Assembly (NCBI GenBank): GCA_002633025.1
Contig: NMRB01001342.1
Span: 10,439 to 74,438 of the forward strand
Direction of reading: 5' to 3'
Source of the DNA: Notospermus geniculatus
Lineage: Eukaryota; Nemertea; Pilidiophora; Heteronemertea; Lineidae
Length of the DNA: 64,000 bases
Both the position numbers and the translations under genes were made by a program. This document shows, piece after piece, positions 51,901-62,700 of the stretch. The notes beneath the pieces are model-generated. The model worked only from the letters and a program-made list of their open reading frames with translations. It did not search any database and was not told where the DNA came from. Positions within the stretch are counted from its first letter, which is position 1, and the number at the start of each line of letters is the position of its first letter.

Positions 51901-54900
51901 ACTGTCCGCTGACTCATACCACAACCAATGTCAACGTTTGGAATGGCTGTTGATTATCTAATTTGCTGCAGAATTCCTCTGCGCAAGACGCCCAAGGGCA
52001 AATGTGCCGCAGAAAAAGCAATATAGTGATGTTGCAACCATCTGAGTTATCTCGAGGGCGAACACAATGATGGTGAGGGTTCTTTGAAGTGCTTCAAATG
52101 CCATGATATATTGACGGAAAATGCTTCATTCGGAAAATGACGATATATACTAATAGTAGATCATTACCATTTATATTAAGCATCAGTTGGGTAGGGAAAA
52201 ATAGACATTAAGGGGCTCGTAGCAGTTGAGGAGATAACAGGTAATGCATTTTTACATTTTTAAGAGACAAAGTGAATGCACTGTTAATTTAAATCACCCT
52301 AAGCCATTGGCACTGGTGTCTGACCCACAGAGTTAATCTGTGGTCAATATCGCTCTACCTCCAGCACGTCCAGGACCAGCCCCAGCGATTTTCCACATGA
52401 TAAATAACCATTGAGCCTCTACTTCAGCCACCTCATGTTTTATTCACAGCCAGCTGTGGCAATGCCAAGATGGAAACGGATGAAGGCAGACAGCATTCTT
52501 TATGGTAGCACATTAAACCCACTGAATAACAGAGGAGTAAGGTCAAGGGACAGAAGAGACAGGGAAGCCATCCATTGACATTTAAAAGCTTCCTTTTGGG
52601 AGGGGGCAAACCATCTCTCAAGCATGTCAGAGTCATCTAGGATAAAACCTGTAGTGACAGTGAGTTGGTACATCATAAATGTACACCTACACACATTCGA
52701 TTGGAGTAAATATGGTGCTGAAATGAATGGTAAACACAAAGCTAACTAGCTTCAAACACTCTTAAAAGCAGTTGAGAGCACAAACTGAAAATTACAATAA
52801 ACAACATAATTTGCAATCAATACGATCTAATGGGAGTGAGCCGAACATGATTGCCACACCCGGAGTTTCACACGCACGCACTGAAACATGGCATTGAGAC
52901 TAATCAATGGTATAAATAGTAAGCTCCGGTGTACCCAGTCAACCCCAAGTTTCATCATGATGTGACTGGAGATCAAAATCCAATGTTTACAAGCGATCGC
53001 CATGATTCCATTTTATTACACAGGAGACATGGGAGAATATAGGCCATGCACCTCACACATTCTTTGATATCTCATTGCTTACCACCCATCAGAATGCCAG
53101 AAGCTGGTTACATTGAAAATGTAGGTCAGGCATCAAGAGACAATTCACATCTTTTTTTCAGCAGCACATGATAAGGCCTACACTTCAATTTAGCACAGGA
53201 CAAAAACTGTACATCTTGAAACACAGCTTACCAGGTCCAGCACAGAATGAACAGACACACTGAAATCAGGGCACCTGATGACAGGGTAAATCAAAATCAA
53301 TGCTAACATCACTTTCTCGTCTGTTTGAGGTCAATGGTCAGTGATACTTGGCGGAGTATGACTATAGCCGTACTTACACTACAAACGAAGTCCGGACTTC
53401 TGCTTATACTACATAAACAGATAAAAGCCGGGCGTAATGAAGCCCGGGTCTACAAAGTCCGGACGTCCTAAGCCCGGATGACATGAGTGGGTCTAGATTA
53501 ATTCCAGACTTGACCCGGGCTTCTACATCAGGTGTAAGTGCAATTATCTTAGTTCTAGACCCGGTGACAGATGGTGTTGCGATAATTACAGGTGTTCACC
53601 ATGTGTGACCCGCGGATGTGACCTCTGAATTCACCTGCGATCGCTGTGTTTCACACTAATTGGATTTGTAGTGTAAGTGGTCTGATGGAGAAACCCGGAC
53701 TTCAAATGAGTCCGGACCTGAAAAAATCTGGACTTCTCTTTGTACTGTAAGCATCTTCCAGTGTAGTATCAGCCTTTAAAAAACATTGTACCCATTCAGC
53801 CCACTTCTACCTTTGTTCATTTCATCAAAGTAGATGACACGGAAGGAATAGTACTTCATCTTCCCTTCCAACAAAAAACATGACTGCTTCAAGACTATAC
53901 GTAAATGGTGTAGGAAGCTTACCTGGAAGCTTTTGTGTACACTTTGTCACTACGAACAGTTGCCACGACAACCGCTCCCCTACGTTTGGTGTTCAGATCA
54001 ATGTCGAGATGCCATCGGTCAGGGTCTTTGGGTTCCACGCCAATAACTTTTATTCCACGTCTGACTTTGATTCTGAAGACAAAAATATAACTTGCAATTA
54101 ACTCATTACCGAGAATTATATTGTATTCTGTACAATGTACATTATAGGCCCACTTCCGCTGACACGACATACATGTATCAGACTGTATTTCAAGAAACTG
54201 ACATGCTAAGCTTTTACCAGGTTTTTCCTTCTTGCCTCTGCATTTCAGAAGAAGTGACACTTGATGGAAAGGAGATACTGCCCTGTAGGAAGCCGTAAGG
54301 TCCTTTACAAAAGCCTCCCGCCCGAAAGTGGCAATGACAAATCGTCAACACCTACCTGACAGTAAATTTCTGCACATCAGATTCGGCCTGCAGTTTGACT
54401 GGTCCTCTGAACTTAGTCCCAGGCAGAACTGGCTCCTTCGGTACATAAAGCAAAATGTGTTGGTCCTCCTTCAGTTCCTTATAGCGAGTCGTATCCTTAT
54501 CCAAACGCACTGCACCAACATAAAACTTCTGTAAACTCTCCACTTTCCCATCAATAATCGATTTAATTGTGTTTGATGAGCTGGAGCACTCTAAGTTTTT
54601 CTCTATAGGATAGTACGAATAGTAAACATCGGCACTCCGATAAGGATCCTTCCACCACACATCAGGAATGACAATATCCGCCGTGCACATATTTTTGTGT
54701 CCGTCTATTATACAAACTGATGCCGCCCGCTGCATGTTGAACTGGGCATGTACCTGCAAGCACCATCGTTGCTCTGAAACAACAGGTTTGGGCAACACTT
54801 TTTTCTTCACATTTGTTGCTTTTGCACTATTCCCTGGAACCTCTATGATCTGACTAGAATGGCACAGGACTTGTAAAATCGGACGCTCCCGTGTCAGAGA

Positions 54901-56829
54901 CCGTGACACAATGTGCGCACTTATGTCTATATTTTTTAGGCTTTCAAAGTCGATGGTACCGTTCATATGACTAGTGATAAAAGAGTTGTGATTGACAAGA
55001 GCCTCAGCCTCAAACTGCCCATATGTCGCCTTCACTGTGTTAAATGGTGAAGGGTGAGTGATCGCAAATTGTTCTTCCTGCAGGAGTGGGTTGAAGATAG
55101 AACTCTTCAGAGTCAATGGTTTGATGAAATATGCTCTGTCTTTCTGAGTAAAGGAAACATCCACAGATTGAGCACATCCTGGAAGTAGAAACATTAAAAT
55201 AACACACACTCAGAAAATGAAACCTCATCCTCAGCATTTTGTGGTGTGGCAGTTATATAAGTCACTGACTAACCTTACTCAGGTTTTTCACTAACGCCAG
55301 AAAAGTCTCTTTGGATGTATGAAATATGCTGCACTAAATGATGACCCTCACTTTTGGGACAACTGACTAAGAATCTTGTTACATGTACATAACTCCTCTC
55401 AACTTCATCCAAATTCCTGACTTGACTACATGTCAAAAAAGTAAAACCATGCTTACTTATTTACTACAACAAGTAATCCAATTCAATAATCTTTGAGGAA
55501 GAAACCAATAATGTTGCTATAGGTTGTAGAAACAACATTGTCATCGACAGGAAACAATCAATAATCACACTAATGCAATCCTCTTCCAACCAATAAATTA
55601 CTAATATTCATCAATTTTTCAGCGTTCACACAAAAACAATGAGATGAATACATGACAGAATGAGATGACTGGAAATTGCTGTATTTTTGTGAGAAACGAT
55701 ATGAATTCAAAACTTCATGACTATAAAGCAAAGTATGTTGGTTTTACTATAACTTCATAAATTCATACCATAATGTTTTGCTAAACAGACAGTTCCCACT
55801 GAAATAGGCTCAGACTCCAAGTTAGTCATGTGCAACAATTTAGAGAACAATCACTCTGACATTCAAAAGATAGGAAAAAAGAATGCCTTGACTCATGGAG
55901 TATTTTATACAAAAACTATGGTTCAGGTCATAGCCTGTAGTCATGGTACCGGTACATATACATGTACTAGTACACAATCTGTACCTGAGTGGAACCTTCC
56001 TAAAAAGGACACCTTTGGGACTGAATATTGCTGCTCTTATTTCAGAGGTATCCTGGTCACAGTGAGTGGTCAAGATGAAAGGGACAAATTCGGGGCTGAA
56101 CTTCGGTGCCCTAATAGAGGTGTCCTCCCTGTCCATTAAGGGAGGTTGTACTCTAGATCTTAGCCAAGATGTCCACAATCAATGCTAACAATTCTGAAAA
56201 ATGTCTGTTTTATTAACTTCCACCAGGATTTTCACCTGAATTTAAATGTGACTTCAGAAAATCACATCATATGTGACCATCATTCATTTCCACACAGGAC
56301 TTCGTAGGGTAGAAATTTAGGCCTATTACCCACATACTTTTTTAGTGTAACAATCCATGGAAAATGAGGATTATTTGTCTTTATTTTCTTTCCATAGATT
56401 GGCAGAAGTTAAGCTCATTGAACAAATACAGCAGCCTAGCGACTGCAGCAGTGAAATTGTTTTACTTTTTTAGCCTAAACCATAGCTAAAAAGAATGGGA
56501 AAAGAATATAAACACTGATAAATGCAGTCCCTGTCGAAAAATGCAAGGAATGTCATGTCTGATAAACCTATCTCATCATGCTGTCTGATATAGGTATCAA
56601 AGGGTTCAACAGGAATGAAAAAGCCCAGAGCAGGATATCCACACTGACACTGCATGGGAAAGCCGCTTTCCTTTCCATCTCGAAGCCGTCCCTATATACA
56701 ATGTATACGACTAACAACAGGCTGCTAGTACATACAGCACACTAGCTACTGAAATCGATAAAACTTACCTGCTAAAATGTGCCCCAACAATATCCAAAGG
56801 GCCTTCCATATCAGCCCCATCCAGGCCAT
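36941..56829 (-). CDS. TMEM132-family single-pass adhesion protein
   Basis: Minus-strand exons in order: 56829-56769, 55178-54356, 54072-53923, 42046-41851, 40416-40273, 39564-39362, 39161-38861, 38432-38244, 38008-36941; 3135 nt, 1044 aa, complete, all phases join. Seen: a signal peptide (MAWMGLIWKALWILLGHILA), a long Cys-containing ectodomain with the family phrase DVWWKD and beta-rich Ig-like (BIG) segments, a transmembrane helix at about residues 885-910 followed by RYRRKR, and a tail of about 133 residues with DWVWIGRATLERN and a C-terminus QLMEYFDNLKESTA that is diagnostic of TMEM132. Known: TMEM132 proteins are neuronal adhesion-type receptors proposed to link to the actin cytoskeleton. 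Length fits the 1000-1100 aa norm. The 11.9-kb intron 41851/53923 carries most of the repeats. The paralogue (A-E) cannot be assigned; an invertebrate gene is probably the single ancestor. Confidence 0.95.
38676..38699. repeat. Poly-C tract with an ambiguous base
   Basis: A run of more than 20 C interrupted by one N at 38696, within a TMEM132 intron. It is a likely place for assembly error. Confidence 0.9.
41241..41341. repeat. Minisatellite, 18-bp unit
   Basis: Five to six copies of AAAATGGGGAGTAGGCG with A/G variation at two sites, in TMEM132 intronic DNA. The minus-strand reading gives a repetitive peptide, which is a by-product of the 18-bp period and not a gene. Confidence 0.85.
42956..43017. 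repeat. Tandem duplication, 2 x 31 bp
   Basis: The unit starting CGACATCCTTTGGAGTTTGT is repeated exactly twice, back to back, in intronic DNA. Confidence 0.9.
43083..43308. mobile_element. TIR MITE with GCGTAACT internal repeats
   Basis: The arms GGTACAGTACAGGTCACAAT and ATTGTGACCTGTACTGTAACC (shown in part: TTGTGACCTGTACTGTAACC) bound a body with many copies of CGCGTAACT/AGTTGCGCG in both orientations. The interior is therefore itself foldable. Confidence 0.8.
43419..43658. mobile_element. TTAA-flanked MITE
   Basis: The left end TTAAAGCCATACAATCACGA and the right end TCGTGATTGTATGGCTTTAA are perfect inverted repeats continuing inward about 50 bp (ATTCACATTTTGGTT / AACCAAAATGTGAAT). TTAA at both edges suggests a piggyBac-type target, but could equally be part of the TIR. 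Confidence 0.8.
43999..44392. repeat. Diverged tandem duplication, about 200-bp unit
   Basis: The first unit beginning CACTAGAAACCTTGTTGCAT (about 44002) and a second beginning CACTAGAAACCTTGTTGCAT (about 44214) continue in register through GACGAAG, GATTTCTCAAACTG and TTTTTCAATCTTGATTTT. Differences are scattered point changes and small gaps. Intronic. Confidence 0.75.
47506..48787 (+). repeat. Modular repeat with GGACGAC tail, copy 2 (expanded)
   Basis: Same start (GGTCCATGGACC, GTGCTCACCTGGGTGAA) and end (TAAGCTCACCACAGGTGAGC, A run) as 22339-23016, but longer. GCCACCTGGYGGCCA occurs at 47849, 47979, 48124, 48269 and 48561; the first four are spaced 130, 145 and 145 bp, and each is followed by a variant of ATCGGGCCGAAAC and AAAGGTCATCT. 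The 3' part carries (GGACGAC)n at about 48690-48755. The extra length is due to these tandem modules. Confidence 0.8.
48787..48868. repeat. 82-bp hairpin
   Basis: AACGACAACAAATACTTTCA pairs with TGAAAGTATTTGTTGTCGTT around a TTTTTTCTAGCAAAAAA centre, with flanking AAAAAGCAG / CTGCTTTTTT. A small foldback immediately after the modular repeat. Confidence 0.85.
49042..49155. mobile_element. Hairpin MITE, GAGCTTCTGCAAGCG termini
   Basis: Two 50-bp arms (left start GAGCTTCTGCAAGCGACCGG, right end CGCTTGCAGAAGCTC) separated by a 14-nt loop; only a few mismatches. Intronic in TMEM132. Confidence 0.85.
49541..49566. other. Assembly gap at a poly-C tract
   Basis: A run of C is followed by 18 N (49549-49566). 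The true sequence and length here are unknown. Confidence 0.95.
53369..53757. mobile_element. Inverted-repeat element with CCGGACTT words
   Basis: The left part (CTTACACTACAAACGAAGTC, then AGTCCGGACTTCTG) and the right part (AGTCCGGACCTG ... TGTACTGTAAGCATC) are loosely inverted, with GTCCGGAC repeated several times between. It resembles 18239-18671 in layout. Borders are approximate. Confidence 0.5.
55984..56153. mobile_element. Pogo-like MITE, second copy
   Basis: CTGAGTGGAACCTTCCTAAA ... AAGGGAGGTTGTACTC with internal GGTGTCC words and TA just outside both ends; a diverged relative of 7324-7501. It lies in the first intron of TMEM132. Confidence 0.65.
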
Positions 56830-58044
56830 CCTAAATTTCAGGCTATAAGAATCCATTCACTAAGTGTCAAGAACAACACTAGCGTGATAAAAACGGTGGA
56901 TATGAGTGAATTCAGTGTATTTTCAAGCTATCGAAATGACAAGTACGGAGAGCCTACATCTTGGAGACTGCACTACTTTCAATAATTAGGATATCATTGC
57001 GCCGTATCACTGATGGGGGTTTCCACTCTCGTCAGACGAACCACGAAGAACAGAAAAAGTCGATAGTTTCAGTTCAGGTCCCTTCTGAAGGTGATTTCGA
57101 AAACTACTCTGGCTACACCATTCTTCAATACGACCATATTGTCGTTTTATGTTAGAAGTCTATTGTGATACTCGAGTTGAATGGGACCTACTTTGCGAAT
57201 GAATGCAAACCTGAACAATTCGGTGGATGATAAACATAATATCATGCACAGTTACAGGTATTGAGACAGTCCTCAGGTCAAATACACCGATCTTGTCTTG
57301 CATTATCATCTCCGAGTGCGAAGGGCAATCCACTTTCTCATTGCATCCAAACGGCTTCTGCTCGGTATGAAGGCGCCACCTAACGTAAAAGCCATACAAC
57401 AGCTTGGGGTACAACCTGATTCAGTATCCCTTTAATGAGGCCAGCAGTGAAATATTGGGGTACATGTAGTTTTCGTGCAAAATATATGCTGGTTTATATC
57501 TTTGAACATAAACCAAAGAGAAACTTGGGGTATTTTTCCTTCCTTTCAACATGACGCAGCTCCGTTGTGTCACCATGGGCAAGACACTTAGTCCATGTGA
57601 ACATAACGGCAGTCATTCCGGATCCACTGCGATCCACGATTTCGGAAAAGAGGGGGCGCACTGTGCTAGAAACATTGAAATCTGCGGTGAATTTCAATGA
57701 TTTGCTCCAAATTTTAGATTTCACGGTCACGGATCCGCGCCTGGTCATTGCCAACCCCTAGAGGAATTATAGCCCAACCCAAAACTGCTGTGTAGTAAAG
57801 TGTGGTTCAACCAATGTAAGAAAGAAGAGTGGAAGGGAAAATCGATTTTTCTTTTTTTCCCCTGTTTTACTCTCTTCATCATTGCGCTCAGGTTCCTGCA
57901 TTTGACAAGAAACGGACTAATAGATGCGACTTGGCATCTTCCAAAAATTGCCACGCGTTTTCCGCACAGGTTGCGATCTGGGAAATTAGCAAAGTTGCCT
58001 GGTCTCATTTAGTGACTTCGTGTAAAAAGCAAGACAGGGATGTC

Positions 58045-58445
58045 AATAGGGAGTTTTCGCAAATCTGACGAAAAACGAAGTACGAAATACGAACTTGGAC
58101 GTCATATCCATGACGTAATGTATTTCAGGAATGGTTCGTACCACAAATGTCCCTCCTGCCAGTGCGTCTTTTAGCATGTCATGTAGGATCGAAAGAGTTA
58201 TGGCGCATCTTGAATTTTTAAATTTCCAATTCGTATCAACGGAGTGGAAACGAAAGATAAATTTCAAAGTTTAATATACACCGTCGTACCTCTGTCGTTC
58301 TAACGTCATACGCTAAAAGACGCTCTTGCAGCAGGCGATATTTATGGTACCAGCCATTTCCTGAAATACATTACGTCATGGATATGGCGTCCAATTTCGT
58401 ATTTCGTACTTCGTTTTTCGTCAGATTTGCGAAACCTCCCTATTG
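58045..58445. mobile_element. Foldback element, CAATAGGGAG termini
   Basis: The left arm CAATAGGGAGTTTTCGCAAA through ACGAAGTACGAAATACGAA is mirrored at the right by TTCGTATTTCGTACTTCG through GCGAAACCTCCCTATTG. Inner sequences also pair (CATGACGTAATGTATTTCAG / CTGAAATACATTACGTCATG; AGTGCGTCTTTTAGC / GCTAAAAGACGCTC). Arms span over 100 bp. No coding frame. Confidence 0.85.
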
Positions 58446-58551
58446 TGCGCCAGGTTCATTTACGACTCTTCTGCGGGCTATTACAGTGACATCTGGCGGA
58501 AGGGATTCGTGAGACTGGTTCCCGTCTTACACCACGCTACGGGTGTGTAGG

Positions 58552-59187
58552 TAGTCTCGCGTCACCAGCCTCTCTCTGTTACAGGAGAGAGTCTGGTAGA
58601 ACAGACTACAAAATCTTGTTACCGCCAGGTGGCGAGTGTCCAGCTCAGAGCATCCGAATCTGATTGGCCAACGGCTGAAAAACATGGCTGCGCCCATGAA
58701 ACGTATGATGAACGAAAGAGTCTGAGGTGGAATTTACCTTTTTAGCACGGCAGGAACGACTATGCATGGTCATCGATTGACGGAATAAGCCGATTGTACA
58801 ATAGGACTTACATTTTGTGCCATGGATTAGGTCACTTCCGACCAGGGATTCTAAAGTTCAGCCAGACGGTAAATCGATCCTTATACAATACAATTCCACT
58901 TTATTTCATCGGCAATCCACCTCAAACGACCAGGCTCGATCGCCTTCTATATATCACTCGGCGAAAACCACGATAAAACGTGTTAAAAAGGTAAAATTTC
59001 CCTCGGACTGTTTCGTTCCTTGTTCGTTCATCATGCGTTTCATGGGCGCAGCCATGTTTTTCGGCCGTTGGCCAATCAGATTCGGATGCTCTGAGCTGGA
59101 CACTCGCCACCTGGCGGTAACAAGATTTTGTAGTCTGTTCTACCAGACTCTCTCCTGTAAGAGAGAGAGGCTGGTGAAGCGAGACTA
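58552..59187. mobile_element. Mutator-like non-autonomous foldback element
   Basis: Terminal inverted repeats of about 195 bp: the left starts TAGTCTCGCGTCACCAGCCT and the right ends GCTGGTGAAGCGAGACTA. A 9-bp direct repeat GTGTGTAGG flanks both ends (58543-58551 and 59188-59196). Long TIRs with a 9-bp target duplication are the hallmark of Mutator-like elements. The roughly 245-bp centre contains a dispersed repeat (58771-58864) also found at 20768-20862. Frames in the arms are not genes. Confidence 0.85.
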
Positions 59188-59716
59188 GTGTGTAGGCGGC
59201 TTAATGAAGAACCAGTCTAATGCGGGTCAGCCATCGGCTTTACCACGAGTTAACGGTTAATTTGCGATAAGTTTACGACTGCAGCCGCAAACGAATGTGT
59301 GAAAGCCTATAGCTTGCTTTTTTTTAAAAATCAGATACATGCGTAACTTCAAATAATTATTGCATTATCACTCCTTCGTCAATGAATCGGTGAATGTGCG
59401 CATCGCCAAAGTTTTTTTTTCGGTGACACTTCTGCATTATGATTTATGACGTTCGCTTTGCAATAAATGTTGATTGAAAACATGTCTCGAAAGACACCTT
59501 TTTTTCTCACAATTTTGGTAATATTATACGGACTGCCGTTGTAGCACTTGTGCACACATCCGGTATTAGTGCCAGGCCTGCCAATCTTATCAGACAGATA
59601 TACCGCTTAGTGACGAGATCGCTTTCGTGAGTTTTGATGTAATTTCGTGATACCGGGAACCGGGAACGGTATTGACGTCCGATTCAAGAAAACAATCTCC
59701 CTTGTCGTCAGCGTCC

Positions 59717-59725
59717 TATATAAAG
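59717..59725 (+). promoter_or_regulatory. TATA box of the A2M-like gene
   Basis: TATATAAAG lies 72 bp before the start codon at 59797, which would put transcription start near 59745-59750 and give a 5' UTR of about 50 nt. A strong TATA box is in keeping with an inducible or tissue-restricted secreted protein, but that is inference. Confidence 0.75.
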
Positions 59726-59796
59726 TGATCGTCTCTCCAGTCGGTACAAGCAATTCTGGGTGAGAACGCAGGAGGAGGACAAGCCCAGCACCGAGA

Positions 59797-62700
59797 ATGA
59801 CGAATTTGGCGCTACAGCTTGTGGCTTTGGTCGCGTTTTGTAGCTATGCCGCAGCCAGAAAGTAAGTCTCTCTTCTTTTTTCGTTTTTTCCCCGCATTTT
59901 GTTACATATGGCGTGAAAGTGTACAGTGGTTTGCGGGTACAAACCAGGATGCCAAAATGTCCTGCCGCCCATTCTTTAGATTGAAGTTTGTGATTATCAG
60001 AGATTTATACGGCACCGTGGCAACCTTTATCGCAAAATCTTTCTACATTTTCGAAGTAGGCCTACTTTCGTCTGGTGCCAATTTTCTTACAATATTCTGC
60101 CAAAATAGGGTAATTTCCGTGAATTAACATGCTAGGACAAATGTCATGGCGGCAATAGCGTTGCCGGCTATAGTGCGGTGCCGAGAGATGGATCAGATAC
60201 TCTCCCCAGGCCCAAGACATTCTTTGGAAGGGTCATTCCCTTTCAAAATAGGAGAACCGTGTATTGTCCATTTTGCTGAGGAGAACCGTGTGTTGTCCAT
60301 TTTGCTGAAACGTTTTTGCTTCTCATGATCGGACATTGTTGTTGGTAAAGCAGGCGATCCGCATGATAAAAGCTGCAATTGTTGTAAAGAAGACGACATG
60401 TAGGCCCAACTCGCAGGAGGAGAACAAAACGGTCAACAAATCAATCTGCAGAACCCCAACTTTTGCAGGGTTCCAAATTGCCATCTGGGATTTCATCTTT
60501 CATTCTAATCGGCGATTGGTGATTGGTGAGCAATGCGCGTCCTTCAAATGTTTTGACTTTGCACTACTTATTTATCGTCACACGAAGAGAACGGACAAAC
60601 GGTGGCAATTTTGCGAGAATAGGATAGGCCTACTAACTTTGAATATATGAGCTTGTTTTTGTGGATCAATAAGGATTCTAATGTTATCTCTCTTATCTTT
60701 CTTTTTAAAATATGAAATTAGCCAAATAGCTAATATAACAGAAGGTTATTTCATTGATAGGAACGATAGGTCAAAGACATCCTGGAACACTGTTGGTTCG
60801 CAACTGATTACTCTGTGTGTCAATGATATCCTATAAGATTAGTTGAATAATGCGTTGTGCATGTGTGTTCTCACACTCCAAAGCCTACTTCTTGAAACTT
60901 TTTACGCACGGTTCTTTTACATCTTCTGTGAAACCTGAGTCATCAGGTCAAGCTACTGAGGCGCACATCTTGTAAATAATCGTGTATTTTGACACTGTCA
61001 TGACTGTTTAACCTAGAAATGTCACAGAGTAGGCATCAACCTTGGTTTCTACTGGTCCATTGGCGTGATTGGTTTGGTGGTTGTTGGAAAAACCTGGACG
61101 CTGGATGCTGGATTTTGCATCATTGGATTGAACCGCCTGGATTGTCTTGGCACACGTCTGGTGACCTGGGGTGAACGGGAATGGAAATGTCTCACTTGAA
61201 TCATCATCAAGGACTTGGAAGCTGATGAAATGCAGAGGGAAAACAGAAGAAAAGGCAGTGAAAAATTTATCGTCTGCTAAAATACGCAAGCAGTAGTTGA
61301 CCTAAAAAGATGTTGACTTTATAGATTGTTTTTCTTCCTGCTCAGGTAGGCCTAATTTAGTATGACAACCGACATGTGTCACTGCATACTTGCTGCATTC
61401 CAGCTAAATTCAGGCCAAGCACGTGGTTTCAGCCTGACAGACTGTCAAAAATAGACTTCATTACATAAAATCCAGGCGGTGCAATCCAATGATGCAAAAC
61501 CCAGAGTCCAGCATCCAGCGCGTCCAGGTTTTTCCAACTACCTTGGTTTGGGTGCCGGTATAAAAAAGCATCTTGTCCAAACAAGGCCATCGACTGCGTC
61601 TTTGATGGGCGTCGTCAGGCCAGTACATGTAGACTGGTGAGAATCAGATGAAAAAAAACGGTGACTTGTGTCAGCAGTAGGCCTACCACCAACAACATCA
61701 TTTACTAAAAATTTGCTTATCTTGGCCCAGTTTGGAGCTGTCCATCTTGGAATTGTACGTTTTCAGCATTTTCAACATGCAAACACCAAGTTTCAGTAAC
61801 AAAGACTGCATTTCCATTTTTCAGAGGATATTTATTAACCTCACCACGGGAACTAAAAGCTGGAGGATCTGCAAAAATGTGCTTGACACTGACAGATGTT
61901 GATAGCACCCTTTCTCTCACCATGGAATTCCAAGAGAAAGACAACACAACAATAAACTCCATGGTGTACACTTTCCCTAATGGTAAGTAGGCCTAATTTA
62001 TATTGTTGTTTTTTACCCTTTTACTGCTCTGCTTTTTACCCCTTTAATACTGTTTTGCTTTTAACCTATTTACTAATTTGCTTTTTTAATCCTTTACTGT
62101 TTTGTTTTGTACCATTTTATTGGTTTCCTATTTTCCCTTTTCCTTCTTTGCTTCTTTACCCTTTATTGCTTCGGCAGAGGAGTGGATCATTTGATGTGAT
62201 GTTTTTAATTCCATCTACATCCTACCTCCTTTCAGGTGTTGGCAAATGCGTGGAGCATGATGTCCCCAGCAAACTTGCTGGCAAGCGAATTCAGCTGTAT
62301 GTGAGAGGCGAAGCAGGCGACTATGTGTTTGAAAATCGTAAATGGATACAAGTTCGAACCCAGAATCCTCTTCTGACCTTCGTCCAAACTGACAAGCCAA
62401 TGTACAAGCCTGGACAATTAGGTAACCAAGACAGTGATTTTTCACAGGATGAATTTCTTTAAAAAAAAAGAAGAAGGGCGAAATTTTGCAGCACCAAGTA
62501 GAATACAAGGCCGAAGCTTCAGTTTCAAAAATTATTGGAACATAGAATACTATATCTTTGTGAAAAGTCTATACAATTTAGGCCCCCAACTTCAAGGCGA
62601 CATGTCCTGATAATGATCATGCAGTTCTGCGCGAAGAGAGAGATGTTTTTTTTACAAAAAAAATTATGTTTTGTCAATTACAGTGCAATTCAGGGTTCTC

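Larger units (their letters stand above)
56830..59796. other. Divergent spacer between TMEM132 and the A2M-like gene
   Basis: About 3 kb with no recognised exon. It holds the promoters of both genes, a foldback at 58045-58445 and the Mutator-like element 58552-59187. A stretch at about 57548-57600 (GTTGTGTCACCATGGGCAAG, ACACTT) resembles the conserved core of CORE-type SINEs, too short to be sure. Confidence 0.5.

Noticed and set aside
58817-59188. 123-codon open frame in the foldback element
   Set aside because: Most of it is TIR sequence of the Mutator-like element; no transposase motif.
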